Shown piece after piece: positions 34,321-45,206 of a stretch of 64,000 bases of DNA. The first letter of the stretch is position 1. Each line of letters opens with the position of its first letter. The notes below the pieces were generated by a model. That model ran no database searches and had not been told where the DNA came from. It saw only the letters and a program-made list of their open reading frames with translations. Source of the DNA: Symbiodinium sp. CCMP2592 (lineage: Eukaryota > Sar > Dinophyceae > Suessiales > Symbiodiniaceae). Location: assembly GCA_905221615.1 (NCBI GenBank), contig CAJNDT010002002.1, forward strand, positions 186,001 through 250,000. The letters are read 5' to 3'. Both the position numbers and the translations under genes were made by a program.

Positions 34321-35466
34321 TATATATATCAATAGTTCATACCAGCCATACCAGACATAGCAGCAAAATCAAACACTTCCCTTTTGTTGTGTAATTCAGT
34401 ACTTCTGGTATGATTCACAATATAACCAGAAGCTTTTATGCATTGCATACCATGAGACATTTTGTGCATAACAAACGAAAAATTGAATTTTAATTTCCCC
34501 AATTCAAAACCACACTACTCAACAGTTTTACAGCATGACTAATTGTAGTGGATAAATCGTGTTGGAACAAACTGTTTACGTAGCCTTTTCTATATCAGTT
34601 TATAATCGTATATTAACCAAAACACGAACCATACCCAAAACCACGTTGACACCAAACATTAACATGTGTTGTGTAGTTGCATTCTTCTGGTATGATTCAT
34701 AATAAAAGGCTCCTGATGCCGACACATTGCATACCATGATAAATTTCAATCATACACACGACAAACTTGAGATTATCCGACTGGCAGTGCTATGTAGTTC
34801 CATACTTCTGGTATGATTCATCATTAAGGTTTTAAAGTCTACACGTTTCATACCGCGATAAAATTTATGCATACATTTTAACGAACCGGAATGTCAGTGG
34901 TGTGGGGTTTAAAAATAGAATTTTGCAAATTTATCATGGTATGAAACGTGTAGACTTTAAAACCTTAATTTAATGATGAATCATACCAAAAGTATGGAAC
35001 TACATAGCACTGCCAGTCGTGTAATCACAAGTTTGTCGTGTGTATGTATTAGATTTATCATGGTATGCAATGTGTCGGCATCAGGAGCCTTTTATTATGA
35101 ATCATACCAGAAGAATGGAACTACACAACACATGTTAATGTTCGGTGTCAACGTGGTTTTGGGTATGGTTCGTGTTTTGGTTAATATACGATTCTAAATT
35201 GATATAGACAAGGCTACGTAAACAGTTTGTTCCAACAGGAATTAATCCACTACAATTAGTCATGCTGTAAAACTGTTGAGTAGTGTGGTTTTGAATTGGG
35301 GAAGTTAAAATTCAACTTTTCGTTTGTTATGTACAAAATATCTCATGGTATGCAATGTATAAAAGCCTCTGGTTATATTGTGAATCATACCAGAAGTACT
35401 GAATTACACAACAAAAGGGAAGTGTTTGATTTTGCTGCTATGTCTGGTATGGCTGGTATGAACTAT

Positions 35467-35478
<12 letters not shown>
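34321..35478. repeat. Large nested palindrome (about 1.15 kb), first copy
   Basis: Two arms of about 545 bp (34321–34864, 34929–35478) flank a spacer of about 64 bp. Each arm holds three modules starting TTCTGGTATGATTCA and ending CATACCATGA-like sequence (34404, 34684 and 34804 in the left arm), each able to fold by itself. The outer end is TATATATC-AATAGTTCATACCAGCC. No frame of substance. It sits about 0.4 kb upstream of the methyltransferase-like gene. Confidence 0.85.
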
Positions 35479-35502
<24 letters not shown>

Positions 35503-35871
35503 ACTACGACTACTACTAGGACGGCGAGTACTGCTAGACTACTATTCCTACTGCCACTGCTACTTTATCGATTACGACTGCTGCCAGCAGGACTACGAGG
35601 GTTTCAGGTGTTGGAGCTTGAACATGTGTTGTGGGACAGGCGTCGCTCCTGTTCCTTATTATATCGCTGCCGAGCAGGGCAGGCGAGGCGCCTTTGCAGT
35701 GCAAGGGTTGCGATCCTGCGCAGTGCTGCTTGTGACAGGGTTTCCGAAGGGTTCTTGTTTGATGTTTGCTTGATTTTTGCCAACGAGCTGCTGCTCCCAC
35801 GTTGTGCATGCAGTGCAGAGTTCACATTCTCGAGCTTTCGTACATTGACTGTTTCGATCCTTCTAATCGTG

Positions 35872-37372
35872 ATGGCGCTTTCCTCGAACAACGCGTTGGT
35901 GGCAAAGGCGGGGCAGGCGAAGGCGCAGGGGCAGGCACCAACACCAAAGGCGCCGGCGCCCAAAGTCGTCGAGCCCAAGAAGACACCGGCGCCGGCGCTT
36001 GCGCCAGGTGTCGTGCCGGCTGCAAAGAGGACTAAGGGGCCGCAGGTGCCAGCGATCCCACCACTGCCGTCCCTTCCGGTTGGGAACGATCGCCACCAGG
36101 CGCAGGCGACCCGTGTGGTGCAGGACCTGGTGCCATGGGTGCCTGAACTGAATACAGATGTGTTTCTATAAATATATTACTATACTAGTATATGATTTTT
36201 TGTGATTATGTATTATAGGTGCACATATGTACACATGTGTACATGTATGTATGTATGTATATGTATGTATGTTCATATATGTGTATGTGTATTATATATT
36301 CTTTACATAATGAAACATACAAGTGCTTTTATGTTTTCTTAAGTTAAACAGGTTGTGTGTTGCTTGTTTGGACTTGTTTAGCTCACGGGGTATTTATTTC
36401 TTTTGTAGCTTTGATTTGGTGAGGTCGAGTACAAGCTGGCTGAAGCGCTGGTGAAGATGGGCTTCTACGATGAGGCGCCGGCGCTGGCTGAGCTTGAGCC
36501 GCTGTCGATCAAGGACAGGGATGTCGCTGGCGGGGGCGTTGCATCCTTCAAGGAGAAGTGGTGCCCGCGCAACTGCGCCACAGCGGCCCGGGCCTCCGGC
36601 TTGTACGAGGCCGCTGGGAGCCTGTTTTGGGTGCCGGCGGGGGCGCGGGCGCAGGAGGTGCTGCCTGTGCAAGATTGCACATGGGCGCAGGTGGAGGAGT
36701 TGAAGCCTCTTTTTGAGGAGGCGCAGGAGCTGGCGCGGGTGGTGTTTCCGGCAACCTTGGGTGCCTGGGTGGAGGACATTTCTGTCCTCTACCCGCCGGG
36801 CGCGGGCGAAGGCGACTGCATGCCGAAGGCACTGACGCTGGTGGAAAATCACGCGCTGGTGGTGGCGTGGTGGTTGGCGATGTTCGAAGCCCTCAGGGCG
36901 GAGAACCAGGACGCGTCCGACTTCTGTACGAGTGTGCACTGACAGTCACGATCCGGCTGTATGTGGGGACGAGCAAGCAGGCGCTGGCGCTGATGCTCTG
37001 GCAGGCGACAGACAAGAAAAAGCAGGTGCTGGCGGTGGCGGATGACAACGTCATCACGTTTGCAAAAAAGTTCCAGATCATCGTGGAGAATTGTGGGGTG
37101 ATTTGTCATATTGGAAAACAATATTAATATACCAACGCATGTTTTACCTATTCAATTAATTTTTGATATGATTATATGTAGTATTGGTATGTATGCTGTG
37201 TGAGTTGCTTTTATCCTCAAAGGTGAAAGGAATCGGAAAGCAGCTGGAGCACTGGAAGGCGATCGGCCTCAACTTCATGGGGAAGCCGGTGTATCGAATG
37301 TTGCACTACGCTCTTCTGGCGATTGCGCAGCTGTCAGACAAGGCGCAGGCGTTGTTGCAGGAGCTGGAAAGC
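35872..37372 (+). pseudogene. Truncated, frameshifted duplicate of the methyltransferase-like gene 5' part
   Basis: Matches the first exons of the gene at 41157. Exon 1 encodes MALSSNNALVAKAGQAKAQG and the second starts about 36430 (GEVEYKLAEALVKMGFYDEA). A missing C near 36911 shifts the frame and gives a stop at 36942, whereas the 41157 copy reads through. The third exon is cut at the N run (37373). It may be a second allele with a sequencing indel and not a true pseudogene. Confidence 0.6.
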
Positions 37373-37472
37373 NNNNNNNNNNNNNNNNNNNNNNNNNNNN
37401 NNNNNNNNNNNNNNNNNNNNNNNNNNNNNNNNNNNNNNNNNNNNNNNNNNNNNNNNNNNNNNNNNNNNNNNN
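37373..37472. other. Assembly gap of exactly 100 N
   Basis: A run of 100 N, the conventional gap of unknown size. Sequence on both sides belongs to the same duplicated unit, so the gap probably joins two overlapping contigs or haplotypes. Confidence 0.99.
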
Positions 37473-40400
37473 TTCATCCCTAGGTGATAGCATGTATTAC
37501 ATGTGATATATGAATCTGTGTGTTTGGTATGATGAATAATTTTGATATCAGCTATTATTATCAGACCAAAAAATTTCATACATATACACTCATATATGGT
37601 GCATTCGTTTTGTGTAGGGGTGGGATGTATTTAGTTGTCGGTATGAAGCAGCGGGTATGAGTGCTCTACTAGTCTACGTTTTACCTTGATCTGTTTGTGC
37701 TCTTAGAGAGACCAGGGACGATAAGGGTTGACAAGGGCCTTGCTATATTATTGTAAACATGTATGTTTAAATACATATAAAAAATATTGTGCTCAGTGAT
37801 TTTTTTGAGCTTGGGGTTGCAGTGTGTCAAAAGGTGTTTCCAGTAAGGTACCTATCACGTTGTCATTGAGGTAGGTAGGTTTAGGGTTTAAGTGTAAATA
37901 ATAAGTACCACTTGGGATGTTTAGCTGTAGTCCTGCAGTATGTGTTTAAGTAACATTGGTAAATTGGTTAATATAGTTATTTCAAGATGCCACATACTGA
38001 TAACACGCGCTGCAGTATCCGTGCTATTGTGGTTGATATAATTATCATTCCTTATGTTTTTTTTAGGGGTAGGTACGCTTGTTATGGTAGCATGACAAAT
38101 GAAAACCCAGGGTTAAGGATTCGTATACTTGCATCACATACCATTACATCGTGTCCTTACAGGAACCATAGCAGGGTAAGGGGGGTGTTTTCGGGAGTTT
38201 GGTTTGTGTTTTTTTTTATATCCACAAGTATTTATTTCATACTTAAGACAAATAGGTGTTAACATATATTATATTTGATATATTAATATGTGTGTTTGGT
38301 ATGATAAATATTATTTTGGATATTAATAGCTAATATCATACCAGAAACAGTTTCATACATATACACTCATATATGGTGCATTTGTTTTGTGTAGGAGTGG
38401 GATGTATTCAGTTGTCGGTATGAAGCAGTGGCGGTGTTTACATTTGCACTATTCTTTACAGTTTCGTGCTGCTTTCATTGTTTATTTTTTTTAATCAGAA
38501 AACATGCATGTTTAAATCCTTTATGAAAAATATTGTTCTCAGTAAGTTTTCTTGAGCTTGGGGTCACTGTGTGGCAAAAGTTGTTTTCAGTAAGGTTTCT
38601 ATCATGTTGTCCTTCAGGTAGCTAGCAAGCAAAAACATGAGCGACAAACTAAGAGTATGGGTATGGGCTTCAAATAAAACCAGTATGTAACAGCATTTGG
38701 GGTTCTATTTTGCTCAGTACTAGCTCAAGGTTATCAGCCAGTTAGGGATCTATTTTGTTCGAGCAGATCTGCTGTCAGTTTTAGCCAGGCCAAATTACCT
38801 CAGAGTATTTTGAAATACTCTGAGGTAATTTTGAGCTTTGAAACTGCAAAATTACCTTTTCAGACGGTTTATTATTACAATTATCCAAAAAGGTAATTCG
38901 CAGTTTTAGAAGCCCAAAATTACCTCAGAGTATTTCAAAATACTCTGAGGTAATTCTGAGTGGTTGAAGCCTCAAAATTACCTTTGAGTATTTTGAAATA
39001 CTCTCCTAAGGGGCTGTGGTGCTGCTTTGCTTACACCAGCAGGGTTCTCGTGGAAATGTCCTTTGTCACTATGAATGTTTGTATACAGTAGAAATGTGTT
39101 TACATACTCAATCAATAAGTGTATCATTATTTTTTTTTGGTATGCAATAAATGTTTCTTGATATGATCATCATTCGGCCTAATAAAGCACTGTAACTTTG
39201 TGTATGATACATACTGCTTATGTGGGAGCCTCATACCGTTTGATTCACTGCACTGTTGATGTTCATTTGGGTCAAGTATAGAGACCCAATCCCTGTTCTC
39301 CACCAGTGACAAACGGTATCACAAACGCTATGAATCTGTGAAGTTGTTGTTCTGGTATGTATATAATTTACCACAGTATACAATCTATAAAGGTACATTG
39401 GGAAACATACCAAAACAACTTATTTATATATTAAAGTATAATGGTTGGTAATGCTGGGAGATATAGTAGGATTCGTATGTTCAGGGATATGCCATAGCAG
39501 AAAAGATGTAGAACGGTTTAAAAGACAATATCACCATTAGTCACCATCCACTAGGAATAGTAGTCTAGTAGTTGTTGCCGTCCAAACAATACAGAAGAAT
39601 ATACACATATACATATATATATATCAATAGTTCATACCAGCCATACCAGACATAGCAGCAAAATCAAACACTTCCCTTTTGTTGTGTAATTCAGTACTTC
39701 TGGTATGATTCACAATATAACCAGAAGCTTTTATGCATTGCATACCATGAGACATTTTGTGCATAACAAACGAAAACTTGAATTTTAATTTCCCCAATTC
39801 AAAACCACACTACTCAACAGTTTTACAGCATGACTAATTGTAGTGGATAAATCGTGTTGGAACAAACTGTTTACGTAGCCTTTTCTATATCAATTCATAA
39901 TCGTATATTAACCAAAACACGAACCATACCCAAAACCACGTTGACACCAAACATTAACATGTGTTGTGTAGTTGCATTCTTCTGGTATGATTCATAATAA
40001 AAGGCTCCTGATGCCGACACATTGCATACCATGATAAATTTCATACATACACACGACAAACTTGAGATTATCCGACTGGCAGTGCTATGTAGTTCCATAC
40101 TTCTGGTATGATTCATCATTAAGGTTTTAAAGTCTACACGTTTCATACCGCGATAAAATTTATGCATACATTTTAACGAACCGGAATGTCAGTGGTGTGG
40201 GGTTTAAAAATAGAATTTTGCAAATTTATCATGGTATGAAACGTGTAGACTTTAAAACCTTAATTTAATGATGAATCATACCAAAAGTATGGAACTACAT
40301 AGCACTGCCAGTCGTGTAATCACAAGTTTGTCGTGTGTATGTATTAGATTTATCATGGTATGCAATGTGTCGGCATCAGGAGCCTTTTATTATGAATCAT

Positions 40401-42652
40401 ACCAGAAGAATGGAACTACACAACACATGTTAATGTTCGGTGTCAACGTGGTTTTGGGTATGGTTCGTGTTTTGGTTAATATACGATTCTAAATTGATAT
40501 AGACAAGGCTACGTAAACAGTTTGTTCCAACAGGAATTAATCCACTACAATTAGTCATGCTGTAAAACTGTTGAGTAGTGTGGTTTTGAATTGGGGAAAT
40601 TAAAATTCAATTTTTCGTTTGTTATGTACAAAATATCTCATGGTATGCAATGTGTAAAAGCCTCTGGTTATATTGTGAATCATACCAGAAGTACTGAATT
40701 ACACAACAAAAGGGAAGTGTTTGATTTTGCTGCTATGTCTGGTATGGCTGGTATGAACTATATATATATATATATATATATATGTATACTACGACTACTA
40801 CTAGGACGGCGAGTACTGCTAGACTACTATTCCTACTGCCACTGCTACTTTATCGATTACGACTGCTGCCAGCAGGACTACGAGGGTTTCAGGTGTTGGA
40901 GCTTGAACATGTGTTGTGGGACAGGCGTCGCTCCTGTTCCTTATTATATCGCTGCCGAGCAGGGCAGGCGAGGCGCCTTTGCAGTGCAAGGGTTGCGATC
41001 CTGCGCAGTGCTGCTTGTGACAGGGTTTCCGAAGGGTTCTTGTTTGATGTTTGCTTGATTTTTGCCAAAGAGCTGCTGCTCCCACGTTGTGCATGCAGTG
41101 CAGAGTTCACATTCTCGAGCTTTCGTACATTGACTGTTTCGATCCTTCTAATCGTGATGGCGCTTTCCTCGAACAACGCGTTGGTGGCAAAGGCGGGGCA
41201 GGCGAAGCCGCAGGGGCAGGCACCAACACCAAAGGGGCCCAAAGTCGTCGAGCCCAAGAAGACACCGGCGCCGGCGCTTGCGCCAGGTGTCGTGCCGGCT
41301 GCAAAGAGGACTAAGGGGCCGCAGGTGCCAGCGATCCCACCACTGCCGACCCTTCCGGTTGGGCACGATCGCCACCAGGCGCAGGCGACCCGTGTGGTGC
41401 AGGACCTGGTGCCATGGGTGCCTGAACTGAATACAGATGTGTTTCTATAAATATATTACTATACTAGTATATGATTTTTTGTGATTATGTATTATAGGTG
41501 CACATATGTACACATGTGTACATGTATGTATGTATGTATATGTATGTATGTTCATATATGTGTATGTGTATTATATATTCTTTACATAATGAAACATACA
41601 AGTGCTTTCATGTTTTCTTAAGTTAAACAGGTTGTGTGTTGCTTGTTTGGACTTGTTTAGCTCACGGGGTATTTATTTCTTTTGTAGCTTTGATTTGGTG
41701 AGGTCGAGTACAAGCTGGCCGAAGCGCTGGTGAAGATGGGCTTCTACGATGAGGCGCCGGCGCTGGCTGAGCTTGAGCCGCTGTCGATCAAGGACAGGGA
41801 TGTCGCTGGCGGGGGCGTTGCATCCTTCAAGGAGAAGTGGTGCCCGCGCAACTGCGCCACAGCGGCCCGGGCCTCCGGCTTGTACGAGGCCGCTGGGAGC
41901 CTGTTTTGGGTGCCGGCGGGGGCGCGGGCGCAGGAGGTGCTGCCTGTGCAAGATTGCACATGGGCGCAGGTGGAGGAGTTGAAGCCTCTTTTTGAGGAGG
42001 CGCAGGAGCTGGCGCGGGTGGTGTTTCCGGCAACCTTGAGTGCCTGGGTGGAGGACATTTCTGTCCTCTACCCGCCGGGCGCGGGCGAAGGCGACTGCAT
42101 GCCGAAGGCACTGACGCTGGTGGAAAATCACGCGCTGGTGGTGGCGTGGTGGTTGGCGATGTTCGAAGCCCTCAGGGCGGAGAACCAGGACCGCGTCCGA
42201 CTTCTGTACGCGTGTGCACTGACAGTCACGATCCGGCTGTATGTGGGGACGAGCAAGCAGGCGCTGGCGCTGATGCTCTGGCAGGCGACAGACAAGAAAA
42301 AGCAGGTGCTGGCGGTGGCGGATGACAACGTCATCACGTTTGCAAAAAAGTTCCAGATCATCGTGGAGAATTGTGGGGTGATTTGTCATATTGGAAAACA
42401 ATATTAATATACCAACGCATGATTTACCTATTCAATTAATTTTTGATATGATTATATGTAGTATTGGTATGTATGCTGTGTGAGTTGCTTTTATCCTCAA
42501 AGGTGAAAGGAATCGGAAAGCAGCTGGAGCACTGGAAGGCGATCGGCCTCAACTTCATGGGGAAGCCGGTGTATCGAATGTTGCACTACGCTCTTCTGGC
42601 GATTGCGCAGCTGTCAGACAAGGCGCAGGCGTTGTTGCAGGAGCTGGAAAGC
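37473..42652 (+). repeat. Long duplication, second copy
   Basis: 5180 bp corresponding to 32179–37372. It starts directly after the gap and continues without a break into the rest of the gene at 42653. Confidence 0.9.
39615..40786. repeat. Large nested palindrome, second copy
   Basis: Same structure as 34321–35478, with small differences mainly in the terminal (TA)n tract and a few single bases. Confidence 0.85.
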
Positions 42653-44733
42653 AAGGCCGGGCGCGCGTTCTTGACGGAAGGCCACTCCAAGTTGCACAAC
42701 GTGATGCGACGCGCAGGCGCTGGCGCGGACAACTCAGAAGCCATCGATCCGGTGGTGGCACTACTGGTATAAAGTTTTGTACATGCCATGTGTCTATGTC
42801 TTTATAATAAGCTAAGATGTTGAGTTCCTCCTTATTCGGCATACACTGCTTATACACATCCCAGGAACAGCTGCTGCACCTCCTGCTTGTTGAGGTGGAC
42901 GGCGAGAAACTGCAGGCGCAGGACGCGACCTCCGACTTCTTCGAGGGCGGCAGAGGCGCCGGCGCTGGCGTGGGCTGGGTGGCGATGTCGCTTTGCAAGC
43001 TGGCGGTGTTGGGGAAGGTGTGCGGCGTGCTGAGCACCTCGGAGGAGGCGTGGGCGAGCAATGCCTTGCAGCAGATCAATGATTTGGGGAAGGCGAGGCA
43101 GGCGCTGGCGAAAGCAGCGGAGGCGGAGTCTGTGAAAGTCTCAGAGGACGGCCTCTGGTCTGCTGTGTTTTCCTCCAAGGACGCGGTCCCGCCAGGCTAC
43201 GCGGCCGACTTCATCGCGTACGTCAGCAACTTGTTGGGCGGCGGCTACGACGCGGACCTCAAAACCTTCAATGACAAAGAGGACTTGGTCGCGCAACTCC
43301 TTGCAGGCGAAGGCGACAACCCCGTGCTGAAGGACTGGCGGGAGGCCCTGGACACCCTGGACAGAGGGGTTTCCGGCTTGAGCACCGGCGTGGTGGCGGG
43401 TGATTCGATCCAGGAGGACTCGCTGGCGTCGGCACCCTTGTCACTGCTGATGCAAAAGTGCGCCGCCGGCGACGACCTGGAGGAGGTCAGGGAGACTACT
43501 CGCCGAGAGCGGGCGGAGGTGTTGGCAAAGGCGCGGGGGCTCAGAAAAGGCCTGTGCCAGTTGTTGGTGCTGCCACAGGCGTGCACCAAGGAGGCGTTGC
43601 AGTCGGCCTTGGCCCGTGCAGGTGCAGGCGGAGCTGGCAACTTCCACGGGAAGTTGAACGAGAAGCACCGCGGCTACTTTCTCATGGCCGACCTGGAGCA
43701 TGAGGAGAAGCAGGGCTGGGCGCAGGTGTCGAGATGAGCGGCTCTGTCAAACAGCGGTTTTCGCAGAAGTGCGCCTTCTTGAAGGGGCTGGCAGGGTCGT
43801 GCGACTTCGTCTTCGTCGGCGATGGGCGCTGTCGCGCGGCACGTGCGACGATCGAAGAGGCGCTGGTGAAGGACCTGGACTACACGCAGTTCTTCGAGCT
43901 TTGGGTGAGCTTCGCAGGCCCATGTGTGCGGGCGTCAACGCGGCAGGTGGTGGGCGGGCAGGTGAACAAGGAGATCATCTTCGTCAAGCTGCCGGCGCCG
44001 CGTGTACGCCTGGCCGCCGTGGAGCGGCAGGCAGCATACGGATGTTTCAGTTTTTCATATCATATGTTTAGGATATCAAGGTTTCCCTGATTGAATATAG
44101 TATTGAGTTTTTTTGGTATGTATAGTTGGAAAGCAGGATGACTTTGTCTCCAAGAGCAGCGGCGCTGGCGCGAAAGTCACGACGGCGGACACGAACTACG
44201 TGAACGTGCCGTTCCTGGCGTCGGCGAAGCTTCCCAAGCTGGCGTGGGCGGACAAGGCCGAGATCCTTGGCATGAAGGCGGATGCGGCGCCGGCGGACCG
44301 AGCACCGGATGCGTGGGCGGATGGCGAGGGCGCAAGCGCGGGCGTGCCACTGTTCTGGCAGGAGTCCAAGGGTGTGGCGGTGTGGCAGGCGTTGGTGAAG
44401 AACCATATGGTGAAGGATGTCGTCGACCTGTCACCTGGTTCTGGGGCGCTGGCGTCGGCGTGCCTGTCCATGGGCATCCGGTACACGGGCTTCTGCGGCA
44501 ACGAGAAGCACCGGAAGTGGCTGGAGAACCTGGTGGACAGGCAGGCGCTGGCGCTGGCGGCGACAGAGGGGCATGCCCTCTGGACGCAGTCGCTGGCGGA
44601 CCTCATCCAGCTCCACTTCAAGGATGTGGTCGCAGGCGATGGCGGGGATGGCGGCGGCGACGACGGCGACGAGGAGGGCGAAAACGAGGAGGATGGCGAG
44701 GAGGACGAAGTGCCGCTTATGGATGCCGAGTGA
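41157..44733 (+). CDS. Multi-exon protein with a C-terminal SAM-methyltransferase-like motif
   Basis: Exons approximately: 41157–41435 (Ala/Pro/Lys-rich start), 41694–42390 (YEAAGSLFWVPAGARAQEVL, LVENHALVVAWWLAMFEAL), 42503–42766, 42865–43737, 43734–44030 and 44137–44733. Intron 42767–42864 is clear GT–AG and joins VALL|EQLL. Intron 44031–44136 is best read as GC–AG (RQ|DDFVSK). The first intron has no AG acceptor that keeps the frame open. Between exons 4 and 5 the frame changes at GAGATGAGC (43731–43739) without an intron, so there is a frameshift or two overlapping genes. The end has PLFWQESKG then VVDLSPGSGALASACLSMG and GNEKHRKWLENLVDR, a Rossmann methyltransferase motif I-like pattern, and an acidic tail. 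I recall this end as a multi-copy dinoflagellate protein type. Substrate unknown. Confidence 0.6.
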
Positions 44734-44820
44734 ACAGGCGGTTCGTGACGCCGGCGCGGGCGCGGCGCTTACATGGATGCCGAGTGCACAGGCGGTTCGT
44801 GATGCCGGCGCGGGCGCGGC
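44719..44820 (+). repeat. 48-bp direct repeat spanning the stop codon
   Basis: ATGGATGCCGAGTGAACAGG (44719) and ATGGATGCCGAGTGCACAGG (44773), period 54. The first copy supplies the TGA stop of the preceding gene. The second has TGC instead. Confidence 0.9.
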
Positions 44821-45206
44821 TTAGATCGTCTTTTCAGCCACTTCAGCCAGGCAAGGCTGGGAGCAACAGAGCAGGCGCTGGTGGGAGCAAAACAAAGCTT
44901 GCCTGGCCCGCACTTGCATTGCTGACAGTTGTCTTGGCTATGCATGACCATTTTCATGTCAGGATCCGTATACATGATTGTAGCACGAGTGTGCTTGAGA
45001 CTGATGAGAGCCGGTATGATGTATATCATAACAATGAATAGTTTTTGTATATTGAGATGTACATCACATTGTATGTTCACGTTCTAATATGAATTAGTAT
45101 TATCTCAGTATGTTTATGTCCATTGTTGTATTAACATAAAGAACGTTGTCCAGAAAGTTTTCTGAACGGTGGCTGCAGACGTTGAATCGCGGGAGACGGC
45201 GTGGGG
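44821..45206. other. Spacer between the methyltransferase-like gene and the DNA methyltransferase
   Basis: Mostly AT-rich with GGTATGATGTATATCATAAC near 45013. No gene seen. Confidence 0.5.

Larger units (their letters stand above)
31349..35496. other. AT-rich intergenic DNA with duplications and palindromes
   Basis: No gene is supported. It contains an imperfect duplication (segments about 31950–32400 and 32600–33130 share GTACGCTTGTTATGGTAGCA, CCCAGGGTTAAG and TTCATACATATACACTCATA), short perfect palindromes (33500–33720) and the large nested palindrome at 34321–35478. The heptamer GGTATGA and its complement TCATACC recur throughout. Confidence 0.6.
32179..37372 (+). repeat. Long duplication, first copy (ends at assembly gap)
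   Basis: 5194 bp nearly identical to 37473–42652. Differences are scattered SNPs and small indels, including a 6 bp difference near 35950 and a missing C near 36911. The copy stops exactly at the N run. Confidence 0.9.

Noticed and set aside
35497..35871. Coding extension upstream of the ATG at 35872 (and 41157)
   Set aside because: The frame is open back into the (TA)n tract but starts with TAC/ACG triplet-like repeat and lacks conserved features; it is more likely 5' UTR.
37184..37483. Open frame across the N run
   Set aside because: The gap has no sequence; the frame is an artefact of translating N.
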